A stretch of 64,000 nt of DNA from Hyphomonas sp. (GCF_018402285.1 NZ_JAGYJH010000004.1:62001-126000); one strand, 5' to 3'; positions 35,680-46,519 are shown, numbered from the stretch's first letter. The notes: generated by a model from the sequence alone, not told the origin. Program-made: numbers and translations.

Positions 35680-36554
35680 GCGAGGCTGATCCGCCGGGCC
35701 AGGGCAGCGGCCATCCGCTCGCCCAGCTCCGGGCCTTCCTTCGGATAAAGGTAGGGCTCGATCACTTCGAGTTCCATCAGCAGCAGGCTGCCATCCTCAC
35801 CGCGCAGCATGTCGACCCGGCCATAGAGCGGGGCCTCGTCCAGTGCGCCGATAATCGCGTATGCCGCCGCAAGGTCTTCGGCAGACGGATGAAGTACTTC
35901 CTCACGTCCGCCATAGCTGGACTGGATGCGGTAGTCGCCCGGCTGAGCCCGCTTGATGAGGGCATGACACAATTCGCCGTCGATAAAGATGAAAGACAGC
36001 TCGCCTTCCTTCTGGATCATCGGCAGGAAAGGCTGGGCCATCATCGCATGGGCCATCTCCGGAACCGCGTCGCCGCGCGTCAGCTTGTGCTGGCCCTTGG
36101 CGCCTGCGCCAACCTGGCGCTTGAACACCAGTGTCTCGGCGCCCAGCGCCTCAAATGCCGCCGCCACCTCTGCCGGGCCACAGCTGTCCAGCCACAGCGT
36201 CGGGATCAGCTTCGCGCCCCGTGCTTCGAGTTCCCGCAGATAGGTCTTCCGGCAATTCCAGCGCACGAGCGAGGCCGGGTTCATGAGGCGCGTCTTCGTC
36301 CCGATCATGTCGAGCGCGGCAAGAAACTCTTCCAGCCGGTCCCAATAGTCCCAGGTCGTGCCGATGATGGCCGCGTCAAAGCTTGCCCAGTCGGCCCTGG
36401 TGTCGTCCCAGCAGACGTCTTCGATCCCCATGCCGCGTGCCTCGAAGGCAGGCCTGAGCGCGTCCATGGTGAAATCATGTTCGAAGGCATCCGTGCGGCG
36501 GACAATCGAGCCGGGAATGGTCACGCGGCTGGCGAGATAGGCGATTTTCTTCAT
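35676..36554 (-). CDS. ATP-grasp domain protein (RimK/glutathione synthetase-like)
   Basis: The 292-residue protein has the ATP-grasp layout: an N-terminal alpha/beta domain (MKKIAYLASR...GTTWDYWDR), then the nucleotide-binding ETLVFKRQVGAGAKGQHKL, FLPMIQKEGELSFIFIDGEL, and the metal-binding YGRVDMLRGEDGSLLLMELEVIEPYLY. Such enzymes join a carboxylate to an amine or thiol via an acyl phosphate. It resembles uncharacterised relatives of glutathione synthetase and RimK; substrate unknown. It stands alone on the minus strand between the lipoprotein and the PfkB gene. Confidence 0.8.
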   Translation of the reverse strand: MKKIAYLASRVTIPGSIVRRTDAFEHDFTMDALRPAFEARGMGIEDVCWDDTRADWASFDAAIIGTTWDYWDRLEEFLAALDMIGTKTRLMNPASLVRWNCRKTYLRELEARGAKLIPTLWLDSCGPAEVAAAFEALGAETLVFKRQVGAGAKGQHKLTRGDAVPEMAHAMMAQPFLPMIQKEGELSFIFIDGELCHALIKRAQPGDYRIQSSYGGREEVLHPSAEDLAAAYAIIGALDEAPLYGRVDMLRGEDGSLLLMELEVIEPYLYPKEGPELGERMAAALARRISLA

Positions 36555-36700
36555 GGTCTGGGATGGCTCTCGGCTGCGGGCGCCGGGTCAGTCCCGGTCT
36601 TTGGTGCGCTCTAGCCGCCTGCAGGCCTTGTGTCCACGCGCTGTGTCTGGCAAGGCGCGGACCACCTGAGTTTTCAAGATGTTTCCAGGAGTCCCGCACT

Positions 36701-37699
36701 GTGACCGCAGCAAAATTCGACGTCGTCGGCCTCGGCAATGCCATCGTGGATGTTCTCGCTCGCGCAGATGACGCCTTCCTCGCCCGCCTTGGCATCCACA
36801 AGGATGCCATGCAGCTGATCGAGGAACCCCGCGCGGAGGAGCTCACCGCCCTCGCGGGGGATGCTGTCATCACCTCCGGCGGCTCCGGCGCCAACACGAT
36901 TGCCGGCCTCTCCAGCTTCGGCGGCAAGGCGGCCTATATCGGCAAGATCTCGAAGGATGATCTCGGCCACCAGTTCATGCGCGAGATGATGAAGGCCGGT
37001 GTGCCCTTCCACACCCGCCCCCTGGAAGGCGGCCCCGCCACGGCCCGCTCGATCATCTTCGTGACGGATGACGGCCACCGCTCCATGAACACCTTCCTCG
37101 GCGCCTCGGTCCTCTTCTCCCGGGAAGACGTGGACGCAGACCTCGTCCGCAGCGGCCAGATCCTTTATCTTGAAGGCTACCTGTTCGACCGCGACGAAGC
37201 CAAGGAAGCCTTCGTCTACGCTGCAGAGATCGCCAAGGCCGCTGGTCGCAAGGTCGCCGTCACCTTGTCTGACAGCTTCTGTGTCGACCGCCACCGCGCC
37301 AGCTTCCGCCACCTTGTAAAAGGCTTCGCCGACATCGTGTTCGCCAACGAAGCTGAGCTTCTCTCGCTCTACGAAACCAGTGATTTTGACGCCGCCCTTC
37401 AGGCCCTGCATGCCGATTGCGCCGTTGCTGCGGTCACACGCAGCGAAAAAGGCTCTGTCGTGTTCGGGGAGGGGGCGCCCATCATCGTTCCGGCAGAGCC
37501 GGTAGACGCCGTGGTCGACACGACCGGCGCGGGCGACCAGTACGCCGCCGGCTTCCTCTTCGGCATTGCCCGCGGCCTGCCCCTGGCCACCTGTGCCCGC
37601 CTCGGCCACATCGCCGCCGCCGAAGTCATCGGGCATATCGGCCCGCGCCCGGCCGTCTCTTACAAGGAGCTGGCCGAAGCGGCCGGAATCTGCGTGTGA
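36701..37699 (+). CDS. PfkB family carbohydrate kinase (adenosine kinase-like)
   Basis: The 332-residue ribokinase-fold enzyme shows the N-terminal GLGNAIVDVLA, the GGSGANTIAGLSSFGG substrate lid region and the C-terminal anion hole VDTTGAGDQYAAGFLFG with the catalytic aspartate. The start GLGNAIVD and the SFCVDRHR segment resemble the alphaproteobacterial adenosine kinase-like group, but the sugar is not proved. It begins with GTG at 36701, supported by AGGAG 9 bases upstream. Confidence 0.88.
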   Translation: MTAAKFDVVGLGNAIVDVLARADDAFLARLGIHKDAMQLIEEPRAEELTALAGDAVITSGGSGANTIAGLSSFGGKAAYIGKISKDDLGHQFMREMMKAGVPFHTRPLEGGPATARSIIFVTDDGHRSMNTFLGASVLFSREDVDADLVRSGQILYLEGYLFDRDEAKEAFVYAAEIAKAAGRKVAVTLSDSFCVDRHRASFRHLVKGFADIVFANEAELLSLYETSDFDAALQALHADCAVAAVTRSEKGSVVFGEGAPIIVPAEPVDAVVDTTGAGDQYAAGFLFGIARGLPLATCARLGHIAAAEVIGHIGPRPAVSYKELAEAAGICV

Positions 37700-37750
37700 A
37701 CTCCCGAAAAGTCGCGAAACCCCAGCGTTTCTTTCTGGAACTTTCGTTTG

Positions 37751-37767
37751 GGTGAGTTACACTCGCC
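37751..37767. promoter_or_regulatory. Inverted repeat overlapping the hxlR-like gene start region
   Basis: GGTGAGT-TAC-ACTCGCC matches in 6 of 7 positions per arm and ends 3 bases before the start codon. A GTTAC-centred repeat of this kind fits an autoregulatory operator of an HxlR-family protein; this is inference from position. Confidence 0.4.
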
Positions 37768-37770
37768 TTC

Positions 37771-38112
37771 ATGAAATGGTCAGAACTCAACGATAACTGG
37801 TGCCCGGTCGCGCGGACGCTCTCCATCGTCGGAGACCGCTGGACCCTGCTGATCCTGCGCGATTGCTATCTCGGCAAGACCAAATTCGAAGAGTTTGCAG
37901 CCTCCGGCGGCATGACCCGGCATCTGCTCGCAGACCGTCTGAAGCGCCTCGTTGAGGTCGGCGTCCTGGAGCGCCGCGCCTATTGCACGGCGCCCAAACG
38001 CTTTGACTATGTCCTGACCGCCAAGGGCGAAGAACTCCGCCCGGCTCTGGCCATCATGAAGGAATGGGGCAAGAAACACCTCCCCGTCCGGCGCACGGCG
38101 GTTGAGGGCTAA
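37771..38112 (+). CDS. HxlR family transcriptional regulator
   Basis: The 113-residue winged-helix protein shows the HxlR signature: CPVARTLSIVGDRWTLLILRD at the N terminus, the recognition part FEEFAASGGMTRHLLADRLKRLVEVGVLERR and the YVLTAKGEELRPAL wing. HxlR proteins are dimeric regulators often sensing electrophiles or redox change, partly through an N-terminal cysteine; Cys11 is in the expected place. The target is unknown. An inverted repeat touches the start and no gene follows on the same strand. Confidence 0.93.
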   Translation: MKWSELNDNWCPVARTLSIVGDRWTLLILRDCYLGKTKFEEFAASGGMTRHLLADRLKRLVEVGVLERRAYCTAPKRFDYVLTAKGEELRPALAIMKEWGKKHLPVRRTAVEG

Positions 38113-38128
38113 GTCCCGCTCCGTCTCC

Positions 38129-39433
38129 CTACAGAATGAATTTCGACAGATCCGCGTTCCCGGCCAGGCTGCCGACTTTCCCGTCGACATAAGCCGCCGT
38201 GATCGTAAACGTCTCGCCGCCCTTGTCGGGCGCGTCGAAGCTGATCTCGTCCAGCAGCCGCTCAAGGATCGTCTGAAGGCGCCGCGCACCGATATTCTCG
38301 ATGGTCTTGTTCACCGCTTCGGCCATGTCCGCGATCCGGTCTATGGCGGCGTCCTCAAACACCAGCGTCACATTCTCCGCCGTCATCAGCGCCTCATACT
38401 GACGGATGAGGCTAGCCTCCGGCTCCACCAGAATGCGCCGCAGATCGTCCCGCGTCAGTGGCTCCAGCTCCACCCGGATCGGCAGGCGGCCCTGAAGTTC
38501 GGGCAGCAGGTCTGATGGCTTGGCGACGTGGAATGCGCCGGACGCAATGAACAGGATATGGTCGGTCTTCACCGCTCCGCGCTTGGTTGAAACGGTCGTG
38601 CCCTCGATCAGCGGCAACAGGTCGCGCTGCACACCCTCGCGGCTCACATCCGCTCCGCCACGGTCTTTGCGTGCAGCAATCTTGTCGATCTCGTCGAGGA
38701 ACACGATCCCGTCTTCCTCGACTGCCATGATTGCCTCGCGCACGATCTGGTCCTCGTCCACAAGCTTGTCGGCCTCCTCGGTCACCAGCGGCTTTGCCGC
38801 CTCGCGCACGGTCGTGCGGACACGTTTGGTACGCCCGCCCATTGCCTTGCCCAGCATGTCGCCGAGATTGATCATGCTCATCGATCCGCCCTGGCCGGGA
38901 AGGTCCAGCATCTGCATCGGGTTGTGTGTGTCGGCAAAGTCGATGTCGACTTCCTTGTCGTCCAGTTCGCCCCCGCGCAGCTTGCGGCGGAACACTTCGC
39001 GGGTGGAGGCCTGCGCCTCGGCGCCGACCAGCGCGTCCAGCAGCCGCTCCTCGGCCTTGTCACGGGCAGCCTGCTCGACGCCCGCGCGCTTCTGCTCCCG
39101 GATCATGCCGACGGCGGCCTCGACGAGATCGCGCACGATCTGCTCAACGTCCCGGCCGACATAGCCCACTTCGGTAAACTTCGTCGCCTCGACCTTCAGG
39201 AAGGGAGCGTTTGCGAGCCGCGCAAGGCGCCGGGCCACTTCCGTCTTGCCCACGCCTGTCGGGCCGATCATGAGGATGTTCTTGGGCGTGATTTCGCCGC
39301 GCAGGTTGTCGGGTGCCTGCTTGCGCCGCCACCGGTTGCGCAAGGCAATGGCAACGGCGCGCTTGGCGGCATTCTGGCCAACGATATGGCGATCAAGTTC
39401 GGCAACGATTTCGCGGGGCGTCAGATGTTTCAT
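38129..39433 (-). CDS. hslU: ATP-dependent protease ATPase subunit HslU
   Basis: HslU (ClpY) is the AAA+ ring that unfolds substrates for the HslV peptidase. The 434 residues begin [24 protein letters not shown] and show Walker [16 protein letters not shown], the I-domain, Walker [14 protein letters not shown], sensor [22 protein letters not shown] and the conserved C terminus DLSKFIL that docks into HslV. Normally hslU follows hslV directly; here a membrane protein gene lies between them on the same strand. Confidence 0.98.
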   Translation of the reverse strand: MKHLTPREIVAELDRHIVGQNAAKRAVAIALRNRWRRKQAPDNLRGEITPKNILMIGPTGVGKTEVARRLARLANAPFLKVEATKFTEVGYVGRDVEQIVRDLVEAAVGMIREQKRAGVEQAARDKAEERLLDALVGAEAQASTREVFRRKLRGGELDDKEVDIDFADTHNPMQMLDLPGQGGSMSMINLGDMLGKAMGGRTKRVRTTVREAAKPLVTEEADKLVDEDQIVREAIMAVEEDGIVFLDEIDKIAARKDRGGADVSREGVQRDLLPLIEGTTVSTKRGAVKTDHILFIASGAFHVAKPSDLLPELQGRLPIRVELEPLTRDDLRRILVEPEASLIRQYEALMTAENVTLVFEDAAIDRIADMAEAVNKTIENIGARRLQTILERLLDEISFDAPDKGGETFTITAAYVDGKVGSLAGNADLSKFIL

Positions 39434-39468
39434 GAAGTCGGTCTCGGTGTCGTAAAAAATGAAAAAGG

Positions 39469-40590
39469 TCAGGCTGCTTCAGGCGGGAAGACCCGGCCAA
39501 GCAGGCCCTGCCGGGGAAGCACCTTGAGAAGGCCGCTCCGCGCGGTATGCCAGCCCCCGCCCAGCACGATGATGCCGGTTCCCAGGAGCAGCGCCGTTGA
39601 AATGAAGGTCATGGACGATCCTCCGCCTGCGGCGCTGACGACTTCGCCCAGCGCCAGCCAGAAGCTCAGCAGGCTGGAAACGATCAGCGCCCGGCGGTTG
39701 AGCGCCAGAGACAGCAGGCCGAGGAAAGCCAGCCCTGCCAGCAGCACGATGGCTTCTGCCGTATCGGGGCTGGCGGCCGGGGATCCCATCACCATGCCCC
39801 GCAGGCCGAGAATGATCTGCGGCGCCGCCGCGATGTGCAACCAGAAGGCATTGTCCGAAAGACGGGTAATCCGGCCCGGGTCCTTCTGGTCAAACCAGAT
39901 CGCGGCTGCCAGCGTGGCAATGCCGATCAGCAGCGAGAGCAGCCCGCCAAACACCAGCCCCGCATCGCCGAAGAAACCGGCAAAAGTGTAGGCTGCCGCC
40001 GCCGCAGAAACGGCCATCAGGAACATGCAGAAGGGCAGGCGGAAGCGCAGCCAGGCCAGCGCGGCAACTGCCCCGCAGCCGAGGAAGGTGCCAAGTCCGG
40101 ACTTGCCAAGCGTCGACCATGCGCTGCCAAGGCTCGTGACGGTCTCCGCATTCATGCCGGTGAGCCCGCTGGAGACCATGCCGATGGAAAGCCCAGAATA
40201 GCCCGTGAAAACCGTGATCGCCGCCATGGTCGGCAACAGCATCCGCCGGCGCTTGCCGAAATACTCGGCGATCAGCCACATCACGCCCGCCACCGGCATC
40301 AGGATCAGCGCGCCAAACGCGCCCGCCCGGCCGCCGGTTACCATGCCCCAGAACTGAGGCCCGAAGACCAGCGCGGTAATCGCTGTCAGACCCATGGCCA
40401 GGATCACGATCCCGATCGTGATGAAGATGTCATTGAAGTTGTTGAGGAAGCGCAGGTTCTCCGGCTGGCTGGCGGCGCCCTTCACGGCCGGGTCGCTCCG
40501 GGCGATCAGGAAGGCTTCCAGCCGGCTGGACTGATCCCGCGTGAGGATGCCCGCCTCTTCGGCCGCGCGCAGGTCGGACCGGTCAAACAT
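39469..40590 (-). CDS. DUF2157-like polytopic membrane protein between hslV and hslU
   Basis: This protein of about 373 residues has a short soluble N terminus ([20 protein letters not shown]) resembling DUF2157 proteins and then about ten hydrophobic segments, with no charged catalytic motif. The start at 40590 gives an ATGTTTGA arrangement that overlaps the hslV stop by 8 bases; a longer start at 40614 would overlap by 32. The overlap with hslV and the 35-base gap to hslU mean it is almost certainly co-transcribed with the HslVU protease. A functional link is possible but unproved. Confidence 0.8.
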   Translation of the reverse strand: MFDRSDLRAAEEAGILTRDQSSRLEAFLIARSDPAVKGAASQPENLRFLNNFNDIFITIGIVILAMGLTAITALVFGPQFWGMVTGGRAGAFGALILMPVAGVMWLIAEYFGKRRRMLLPTMAAITVFTGYSGLSIGMVSSGLTGMNAETVTSLGSAWSTLGKSGLGTFLGCGAVAALAWLRFRLPFCMFLMAVSAAAAAYTFAGFFGDAGLVFGGLLSLLIGIATLAAAIWFDQKDPGRITRLSDNAFWLHIAAAPQIILGLRGMVMGSPAASPDTAEAIVLLAGLAFLGLLSLALNRRALIVSSLLSFWLALGEVVSAAGGGSSMTFISTALLLGTGIIVLGGGWHTARSGLLKVLPRQGLLGRVFPPEAA

Positions 40591-41140
40591 CCAGCGCTTC
40601 AACGCTGAAATGGCCATTGGTGTAGACGCAGATGTCGGCGGCAATCTGCATTGCCTTGCGCCCGATCACTTCGGCATCGTCCTCATAGTCGTAAAGCCCG
40701 CGCGCCGCTGCCAGCGCGAAATTGCCGCCCGATCCGATGGAGACAACATTGTGCTCGGGTTCCAGCACATCGCCCGCCCCGGTGATCACCAGCGTGCTCT
40801 TCTTGTCCGCCACGATCAGCAGGGCTTCCAGCTTCTGGAGGTATTTCTCCGTTCGCCAGTCCTTGGCCAGTTCCACGGCTGCGCGCTGCAACTGCTCGGG
40901 GAAGCGCTCCAGCTTGGCTTCCAGCCGCTCGAACAGGGTAAACGCGTCGGCGGTTGCTCCGGCAAAGCCGGCAAGAATCGCCCCGCCGGCTATCCGGCGC
41001 ACCTTGCGGGCGTTCCCCTTCATGATGGTCTGGCCCATCGACACCTGACCGTCGCTGAGCATCACAAGTTTGCCATTCTTGCGCACGGCAAGAACGGTCG
41101 TTCCGTGCCAGATGGCCTTTGAATCCTGATTGTGTGTCAT
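40583..41140 (-). CDS. hslV: ATP-dependent protease peptidase subunit HslV
   Basis: HslV (ClpQ) is the threonine peptidase of the HslUV complex. The 185-residue product starts [13 protein letters not shown], and the catalytic Thr14 of [20 protein letters not shown] would be exposed by removing that short propeptide. [32 protein letters not shown] and [16 protein letters not shown] are conserved. The start at 41140 is chosen over 41149 on family length. It heads the hslV-membrane protein-hslU transcript. Confidence 0.97.
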   Translation of the reverse strand: MTHNQDSKAIWHGTTVLAVRKNGKLVMLSDGQVSMGQTIMKGNARKVRRIAGGAILAGFAGATADAFTLFERLEAKLERFPEQLQRAAVELAKDWRTEKYLQKLEALLIVADKKSTLVITGAGDVLEPEHNVVSIGSGGNFALAAARGLYDYEDDAEVIGRKAMQIAADICVYTNGHFSVEALDV

Positions 41141-41206
41141 GGCCAACACATGGAGGTTTTGAAGGGCCGGTGCAATAGAGGGCCGCTGCGTCAGGAAATA
41201 CAGAAG

Positions 41207-41226
41207 AGTGTCACATAACTGTCGCG
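41207..41226 (+). promoter_or_regulatory. Pho box upstream of pstC
   Basis: TGTCACATAACTGTCGC contains two TGTC half sites with an 11-base period (41209 and 41220), matching the PhoB direct repeat CTGTCAT-N4-CTGTCAT. It lies about 45 bases before the pstC start. phoB itself is the last gene of this operon, so positive autoregulation is likely. Confidence 0.65.
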
Positions 41227-41268
41227 GCCTTCTTCTATTTGGGGCTGCGTAACTCCCGGAAGGAATGA

Positions 41269-42684
41269 ATGCTCCAGCAGCTCGGTCATCTGCCCATGGG
41301 CTGGCTCCTGATCGCCCTTATCGCGGTCTTTGCCTCCATCGCCTTTTTCGCCGGACGGGTACGCGCCGAGCGCATTCTCCTGTCTGGTGAACAGTCGCTG
41401 CATTCCCGGCCGAACTATCACGGATATTTCGTCGCCATGTGGGCGTTGGTCCCGGCAGTTCTTGTTGCCCTGGCCTATGCCATCGGCGCAGAAGGCATCT
41501 CCCGCAACCAGCTGGTCAGCGAGTTACCCCCGGCCTTCGACCTGCTCTCGGATGCAGAGATGAAGACCTACCTGGACTCCGTCGCCCAGGCTGCCCTCGC
41601 GCGCGAGGACACCGGCACCGACCTTGTCTTCACCGCGGTCACCCATCGCTATCTTGAAATACGCGGCAGCCTCAACATTGGCGCTCTTGCCTTGATGGTG
41701 ATCGGCGCGCTGGGCGGGCTGATCTTTTCCCGCCGCCGCCTGGGCACAAGCTTCCGCGCCCGCTCCCTGGTCGAGCGCGGCATGGAGACGGTTCTGTTCC
41801 TCTGCGCGGCCGTTGCCATCGCCACGACCGTCGGGATCGTCACCTCGCTTCTCTACGAGAGCATCCAGTTCTTCCGTGCCGTGCCGATCTGGGACTTCCT
41901 GTTCGGCACGCGCTGGAATGCCCAGACCGAGGCCGAGTTCGGCGCCCTGCCACTCTTTTTCGGCACCTTCACGATCGCGCTCATCGCCATGCTGGTCGCC
42001 GCGCCCATCGGCCTTTTCTCGGCGATCTACCTGTCCGAATATGCCGGCCCGAAAGCCCGCGGCTGGATCAAGCCGATCCTCGAAATCCTCGCCGGTATCC
42101 CCACCGTGGTTTACGGCTTCTTCGCCCTGCTCGTCGTCGCGCCGGCCGTTCGCGGCCTCGCCATCTGGATCAACGAGACCCTGATCAATATCGGCCTGAC
42201 GACAGAACCGTTGCTTGCGGCCCAGCCGACCAGCGCGCTCGCAGCCGGCCTCGTCATGGGCATCATGGTTATCCCGTTCGTGTCTTCGCTGTCGGACGAC
42301 GTGATCAACGCCGTGCCGCAAACCCTGCGCGACGGGGCCTACGCACTTGGCGCCACCAAATCGGAAACCGTCCGCAACGTCGTGGTTCCCGCCGCGCTGC
42401 CGGGCATCATCGCTGCGCTGCTGCTGGCGGTCTCGCGCGCCATCGGCGAAACCATGATCGTGGTTATGGCGGCTGGCAAAAGCGCCCGTATCTCGATGGA
42501 CCCGACCTCCGACCTCACCACCATCACCGTCCAGATCGTCTCCCTGATGACCGGCGAGACCGGCTTTGATGATCCCAAGACGCTGTCGGCCTTCGCCCTC
42601 GGCCTCGTCCTCTTCGCCGTGACGCTCCTCTTCAACGTGATCGCCCTCCGCGTCGTCCAGAAATACCGGGAAAAGTATGACTGA
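41269..42684 (+). CDS. pstC: Phosphate ABC transporter permease PstC, with N-terminal extension
   Basis: PstC is one of two permeases of the high-affinity phosphate importer in the inner membrane. The C-terminal ~270 residues form the permease domain ([30 protein letters not shown]...[15 protein letters not shown], and the EAA loop [28 protein letters not shown]). The first ~190 residues add two further membrane segments and a periplasmic stretch, an extension seen in alphaproteobacterial PstC. AGGA lies 6 bases before the ATG. pstA overlaps by 8 bases. No pstS precedes it. Confidence 0.94.
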   Translation: MLQQLGHLPMGWLLIALIAVFASIAFFAGRVRAERILLSGEQSLHSRPNYHGYFVAMWALVPAVLVALAYAIGAEGISRNQLVSELPPAFDLLSDAEMKTYLDSVAQAALAREDTGTDLVFTAVTHRYLEIRGSLNIGALALMVIGALGGLIFSRRRLGTSFRARSLVERGMETVLFLCAAVAIATTVGIVTSLLYESIQFFRAVPIWDFLFGTRWNAQTEAEFGALPLFFGTFTIALIAMLVAAPIGLFSAIYLSEYAGPKARGWIKPILEILAGIPTVVYGFFALLVVAPAVRGLAIWINETLINIGLTTEPLLAAQPTSALAAGLVMGIMVIPFVSSLSDDVINAVPQTLRDGAYALGATKSETVRNVVVPAALPGIIAALLLAVSRAIGETMIVVMAAGKSARISMDPTSDLTTITVQIVSLMTGETGFDDPKTLSAFALGLVLFAVTLLFNVIALRVVQKYREKYD

Positions 42685-44254
42685 TCCGGCCCCCTCCACC
42701 TTTTCCAGCCCCGAGGCCATCAAGCGCCTGAAGCGCCGCCGCGCCGCCGACGTGCGCTTCCGCTATTACGGTATGGGCGCCATTGTCCTGGCGCTCGGCG
42801 CGCTGGTGATGCTCGCCCTGTCGATCGGTTCGCAGGCCGTCTCGGCGGCCACCTACCATGTTGCGCGCTACGACGTGACGCTCGACCGCGCCGTCATCGC
42901 CCCGCCCGGCGAAGACACGCCCGAAGAAATCTCCCGCAATGTCGATGGCTTTTGGAGCCTCGTGCGCAACAATCTTCTTGAGACCTTCCCCGAGGCGGAC
43001 CTCGACCGCGCCAGCCGCACTGAAGCGTCCGAATTCATCACGCGCCTCGCCGTCCTTCCGGCCGCAAGGAAAGTCGCTGCTGAACCTCAGCTGATCGGCA
43101 ACGAGATGACCGTTTCGGCTCCGCTGAACGATGATCTTGACCTATACCTCAAAGGCCAGGCATTCCCCGAACGCCGCGTCCGCGTGGGAAGCCTCTCGTC
43201 TGCCAGCCAGCAGGAAGCCGGTCTCGCGCGTCTTGAGGGGCAGGGGGCCTTTACGCCCATTCTGAGCGCCATCACGTCGCTCGAAGCTGATGGCGCAGAC
43301 CTGTCAGAAGGCTCGGTGCTCCTCACTGCAGGTAGCTCGACCGGCCGCCTGTCTGATCTGCAGCCAGACGCCGCCAGCCTTGAGCTGCTCACCGGCACAC
43401 TGGACGATTTCCGCTCCGGCAATGCCACCGCCCGCATTATCGCGCTCCCTGAAGCCCAGCGCGTCGTGTCCGATCAGCAGATCGCCTGGACCCTTGCCCT
43501 GAAGGAGATGGGCCGCATTTCCCGCGAGCCGCGCTGGAGCCTCCTGACCAATTCGGATTCCACCTATCCCGAACTCGCCGGGGGACTCGCTGCTCTTGTC
43601 GGCTCGCTGTTCACCATGCTCGTTACAGCACTGGTTGCCATCCCGATCGGCATCCTTGCAGCGGTCTATCTGGAAGAGTTTGCCCCCAAAAACCGCCTGA
43701 CGGACTTCATCGAAGTCAACATCAACAATCTGGCCGCCGTTCCCTCCATCGTGTTCGGCCTGCTGGGCGCGGCGGTCTATCTCAACTTCCTTGGCATGCC
43801 CCGGTCTGCGCCGCTGGTCGGCGGGCTCGTGCTCGCGCTCATGACATTCCCGGTGGTGATCATTGCCTCTCGCGCTGCGTTGAAGGCTGTTCCCCCGTCT
43901 GTGCGCTCGGGCGCGCTCGCTATCGGCGCCTCGCAGATGCAGACGGTGTTCCACCATGTCGTGCCGCTTGCCGCGCCCGGCATCTTCACCGGCGCCATCC
44001 TGGGTATGGCCCGCGCGCTGGGGGAAACTGCCCCGCTGCTGCTGATCGGCATGGTGGCCTTCGTCGGCGATGTGCCCAAAGGACCGACAGACGAATCCAC
44101 CGTCATGCCGGTCCTCATCTTCACCTGGTCGAACAATGCAGAGCGTGCCTGGGAGCCTATGACATCCGCCATGATCGTCATTCTTCTTGCAGTGCTTTTG
44201 CTGATGAACGGGTTGGTGGTATTCCTGAGACGTAAATACGAGCGGAGATGGTAA
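42677..44254 (+). CDS. pstA: Phosphate ABC transporter permease PstA, DUF3333 type
   Basis: This 525-residue PstA has a long N-terminal half (residues ~40-290) with one membrane segment and a periplasmic DUF3333-like domain, followed by the permease core: [44 protein letters not shown] and the EAA loop [30 protein letters not shown]. It pairs with PstC to form the phosphate channel. The ATG overlaps the pstC stop, and the stop overlaps the pstB ATG (TAATG). Confidence 0.95.
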   Translation: MTDPAPSTFSSPEAIKRLKRRRAADVRFRYYGMGAIVLALGALVMLALSIGSQAVSAATYHVARYDVTLDRAVIAPPGEDTPEEISRNVDGFWSLVRNNLLETFPEADLDRASRTEASEFITRLAVLPAARKVAAEPQLIGNEMTVSAPLNDDLDLYLKGQAFPERRVRVGSLSSASQQEAGLARLEGQGAFTPILSAITSLEADGADLSEGSVLLTAGSSTGRLSDLQPDAASLELLTGTLDDFRSGNATARIIALPEAQRVVSDQQIAWTLALKEMGRISREPRWSLLTNSDSTYPELAGGLAALVGSLFTMLVTALVAIPIGILAAVYLEEFAPKNRLTDFIEVNINNLAAVPSIVFGLLGAAVYLNFLGMPRSAPLVGGLVLALMTFPVVIIASRAALKAVPPSVRSGALAIGASQMQTVFHHVVPLAAPGIFTGAILGMARALGETAPLLLIGMVAFVGDVPKGPTDESTVMPVLIFTWSNNAERAWEPMTSAMIVILLAVLLLMNGLVVFLRRKYERRW

Positions 44255-45081
44255 TGGATACCGATCACACACCACAGGCCGCCGGCACGGTGACACCCCC
44301 CACGGCAGACGCGCTGCCCGCCGCCGCGCCCCGTATCGATTGCAGGGACATCAACGTCTTCTACGGTCCAACCCAGGCCATTCATAATGTTTCCCTGTCC
44401 TTCCCGGACCGCGCCGTCACGGCGCTGATCGGCCCGTCGGGCTGCGGCAAGTCCACCTTCCTGCGCTGCCTGAACCGGATGAATGACACCATCGAGAGCT
44501 GCCGCGTCGACGGCCAGATCCTGATGGACGGGCAGAACATCAACGACCATTCGATCGATGCCGTCCTCCTGCGCTCGCGCGTCGGCATGGTGTTCCAGAA
44601 GCCCAACCCGTTCCCGAAATCCATCTTTGACAATATCGCCTATGGCCCGCGCATCCATGGCCTCGCGAGCAGCCGCGAAGACCTTGATGCCATCGTTGAG
44701 AAGTCGCTGCGCCGCGCCGGCCTCTGGGAAGAGGTGAAGGACCGCCTTCAGGCGCCCGGCACCAGCCTGTCAGGCGGACAGCAGCAGCGTCTTTGCATCG
44801 CGCGCGCCATTGCGGTCCGCCCGGAAGTCATCCTGATGGACGAGCCCTGCTCGGCGCTGGACCCCGTCGCCACGGCCCGGATCGAGGAACTGATCGACGA
44901 ATTGCGCAAGCGCTACTGCATCGTCATCGTCACCCACTCCATGCAGCAGGCGGCCCGAGTCAGTCAGCGTACGGCCTTCTTCCACCTCGGCAACCTGATC
45001 GAGATGGGCGAGACAGAGCAGATCTTCACCAATCCGCGCGAAAAGCGCACGGAAGACTATATCACCGGCCGGTTTGGCTGA
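44254..45081 (+). CDS. pstB: Phosphate ABC transporter ATP-binding protein PstB
   Basis: PstB energises phosphate import. The 275 residues include Walker [20 protein letters not shown], the Q-loop [21 protein letters not shown], the signature [17 protein letters not shown], Walker [17 protein letters not shown] and the H-loop [13 protein letters not shown] Pro/Ala-rich leader of about 27 residues precedes the domain. The ATG at 44254 (GGAG 6 bases upstream) is preferred over 44248. phoU follows after 11 bases. Confidence 0.97.
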   Translation: MDTDHTPQAAGTVTPPTADALPAAAPRIDCRDINVFYGPTQAIHNVSLSFPDRAVTALIGPSGCGKSTFLRCLNRMNDTIESCRVDGQILMDGQNINDHSIDAVLLRSRVGMVFQKPNPFPKSIFDNIAYGPRIHGLASSREDLDAIVEKSLRRAGLWEEVKDRLQAPGTSLSGGQQQRLCIARAIAVRPEVILMDEPCSALDPVATARIEELIDELRKRYCIVIVTHSMQQAARVSQRTAFFHLGNLIEMGETEQIFTNPREKRTEDYITGRFG

Positions 45082-45092
45082 GGGAGCAGGAC

Positions 45093-45779
45093 ATGTCCGA
45101 CCATATCGTCTCGGCCTATTCGGATGAGCTCGACAAGCTCTCCTCCGACATCATGCGCATGGGCGGCATCGTCGAAACGATGATCACCGATTCCTGCCGC
45201 GCGCTCAGCTCGAATGATGGTGTCCTCGCCAAGGAAGTCATCGCCCGCGATCCTCAGGTGGATGTGATCGAAGCCGAGATTGAAAAGCAGATCGTCAGCC
45301 TCATCGCGCGCCGCCAGCCGATGGGCCATGACCTGCGCATGATCCTTTCCGCCCTGAAAATCTCCAACGAGCTTGAGCGTATCGGTGACCTCTCCAAGAA
45401 CGTCGCCAAGCGTGCCCTGCGCCTTGATGATTATGTCAGCGTGGAAATGCGCAACGCCATCCTGCGCATGTCGCGTCCGGTTGCCCGCCAGCTCAATGAG
45501 GTGCTCGACGCTTACGCCACCGGGAACGCCGCCCTCGCAAGGAATGTCTGGTCGAGCGACGATGACATCGACCAGCATTATAACGCCGTGTTTCGCGAAA
45601 TGCTGACCTACCTGATCGAGGACCCGCGCCGCATCAGCGCCGGGGCCCATATGCTCTTCGTCGCCAAGAACCTTGAACGGATCGGCGATCACTGCACCAA
45701 CGTGGCTGAGTTTGTCTATTATCAGGCCGTCGGAGACTACCTGTCGACCATGGAACGGCCGAAGCTGGACCAGGTCTGA
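45093..45779 (+). CDS. phoU: Phosphate signalling complex protein PhoU
   Basis: PhoU restrains the phosphate two-component system when phosphate is ample and contacts the Pst transporter. The 228-residue, all-helical protein has two PhoU repeats, each with the metal-binding helix [21 protein letters not shown] and [29 protein letters not shown] precedes the ATG. It lies between pstB and phoB in the operon. Confidence 0.97.
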   Translation: MSDHIVSAYSDELDKLSSDIMRMGGIVETMITDSCRALSSNDGVLAKEVIARDPQVDVIEAEIEKQIVSLIARRQPMGHDLRMILSALKISNELERIGDLSKNVAKRALRLDDYVSVEMRNAILRMSRPVARQLNEVLDAYATGNAALARNVWSSDDDIDQHYNAVFREMLTYLIEDPRRISAGAHMLFVAKNLERIGDHCTNVAEFVYYQAVGDYLSTMERPKLDQV

Positions 45780-45810
45780 CGCCCACCGGAACATACTACG
45801 GAGCCGAATG

Positions 45811-46497
45811 ATGAAACCCTACGTGCTTGTCGCAGAAGACGAAAGCGCCGTCTCCGAGCTTCTGCTCTATAACCTCAAGCGGGAGGATTATGACGTCGCG
45901 ATCGCGGCTGACGGCGAAGAAGCGCTGATGATGATCGATGAACGCACCCCGGACCTGCTGCTGCTGGACTGGATGCTGCCCAAGGTGAGCGGCATCGAAA
46001 TCTGCCGCCGCGTCCGCGCCACCGGCGTCAATCCCAACCTCCCGATCATCATGCTCACCGCCCGCGGTGAAGAGAGCGACCGTATCCGCGGACTTGATAC
46101 GGGCGCGGACGATTATGTCACCAAGCCCTTCTCGACCACCGAGCTCATGGCCCGCGTGCGCGCCGTCCTGCGCCGCATCCGTCCCGGCTTGAAGGAAGAC
46201 CGCATCACCGTCGGCGATATCGAGATCGACCGCGTCGCCCATCGCGTCTCCCGCAATGGCGCCGACATTCATCTCGGCCCCACCGAATTCCGCCTGCTCG
46301 ACTATTTCATGCAGCATCCCGGCCGCGTCTTCTCGCGCGAACAGCTGCTCGATACCGTCTGGGGCTCGGATGTCTACGTTGAGGCCCGCACGGTCGACGT
46401 ACATGTCGGCCGCCTGCGCAAGGCCCTCCGGCAGGAAGGTGGTGAAGACCCCATTCGCACCGTTCGCTCCGCCGGCTACGCCCTGCGCGCTGACTGA
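45811..46497 (+). CDS. phoB: Phosphate regulon response regulator PhoB
   Basis: PhoB activates phosphate-starvation genes by binding Pho boxes. The 228-residue protein has a receiver domain with acidic pocket AEDES, the phospho-accepting Asp in LLLLDWMLPKVSG and Lys in VTKPFS, then an OmpR-type winged helix with RVFSREQLLDTVWG and VEARTVDVHVGRLRKAL. ATGs at 45808 and 45811 are both possible; GGAG spacing favours 45811. The cognate kinase phoR is not adjacent. A strong terminator follows. Confidence 0.96.
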   Translation: MKPYVLVAEDESAVSELLLYNLKREDYDVAIAADGEEALMMIDERTPDLLLLDWMLPKVSGIEICRRVRATGVNPNLPIIMLTARGEESDRIRGLDTGADDYVTKPFSTTELMARVRAVLRRIRPGLKEDRITVGDIEIDRVAHRVSRNGADIHLGPTEFRLLDYFMQHPGRVFSREQLLDTVWGSDVYVEARTVDVHVGRLRKALRQEGGEDPIRTVRSAGYALRAD

Positions 46498-46519
46498 GCT
46501 GATATTCCGGCCAGACAGA

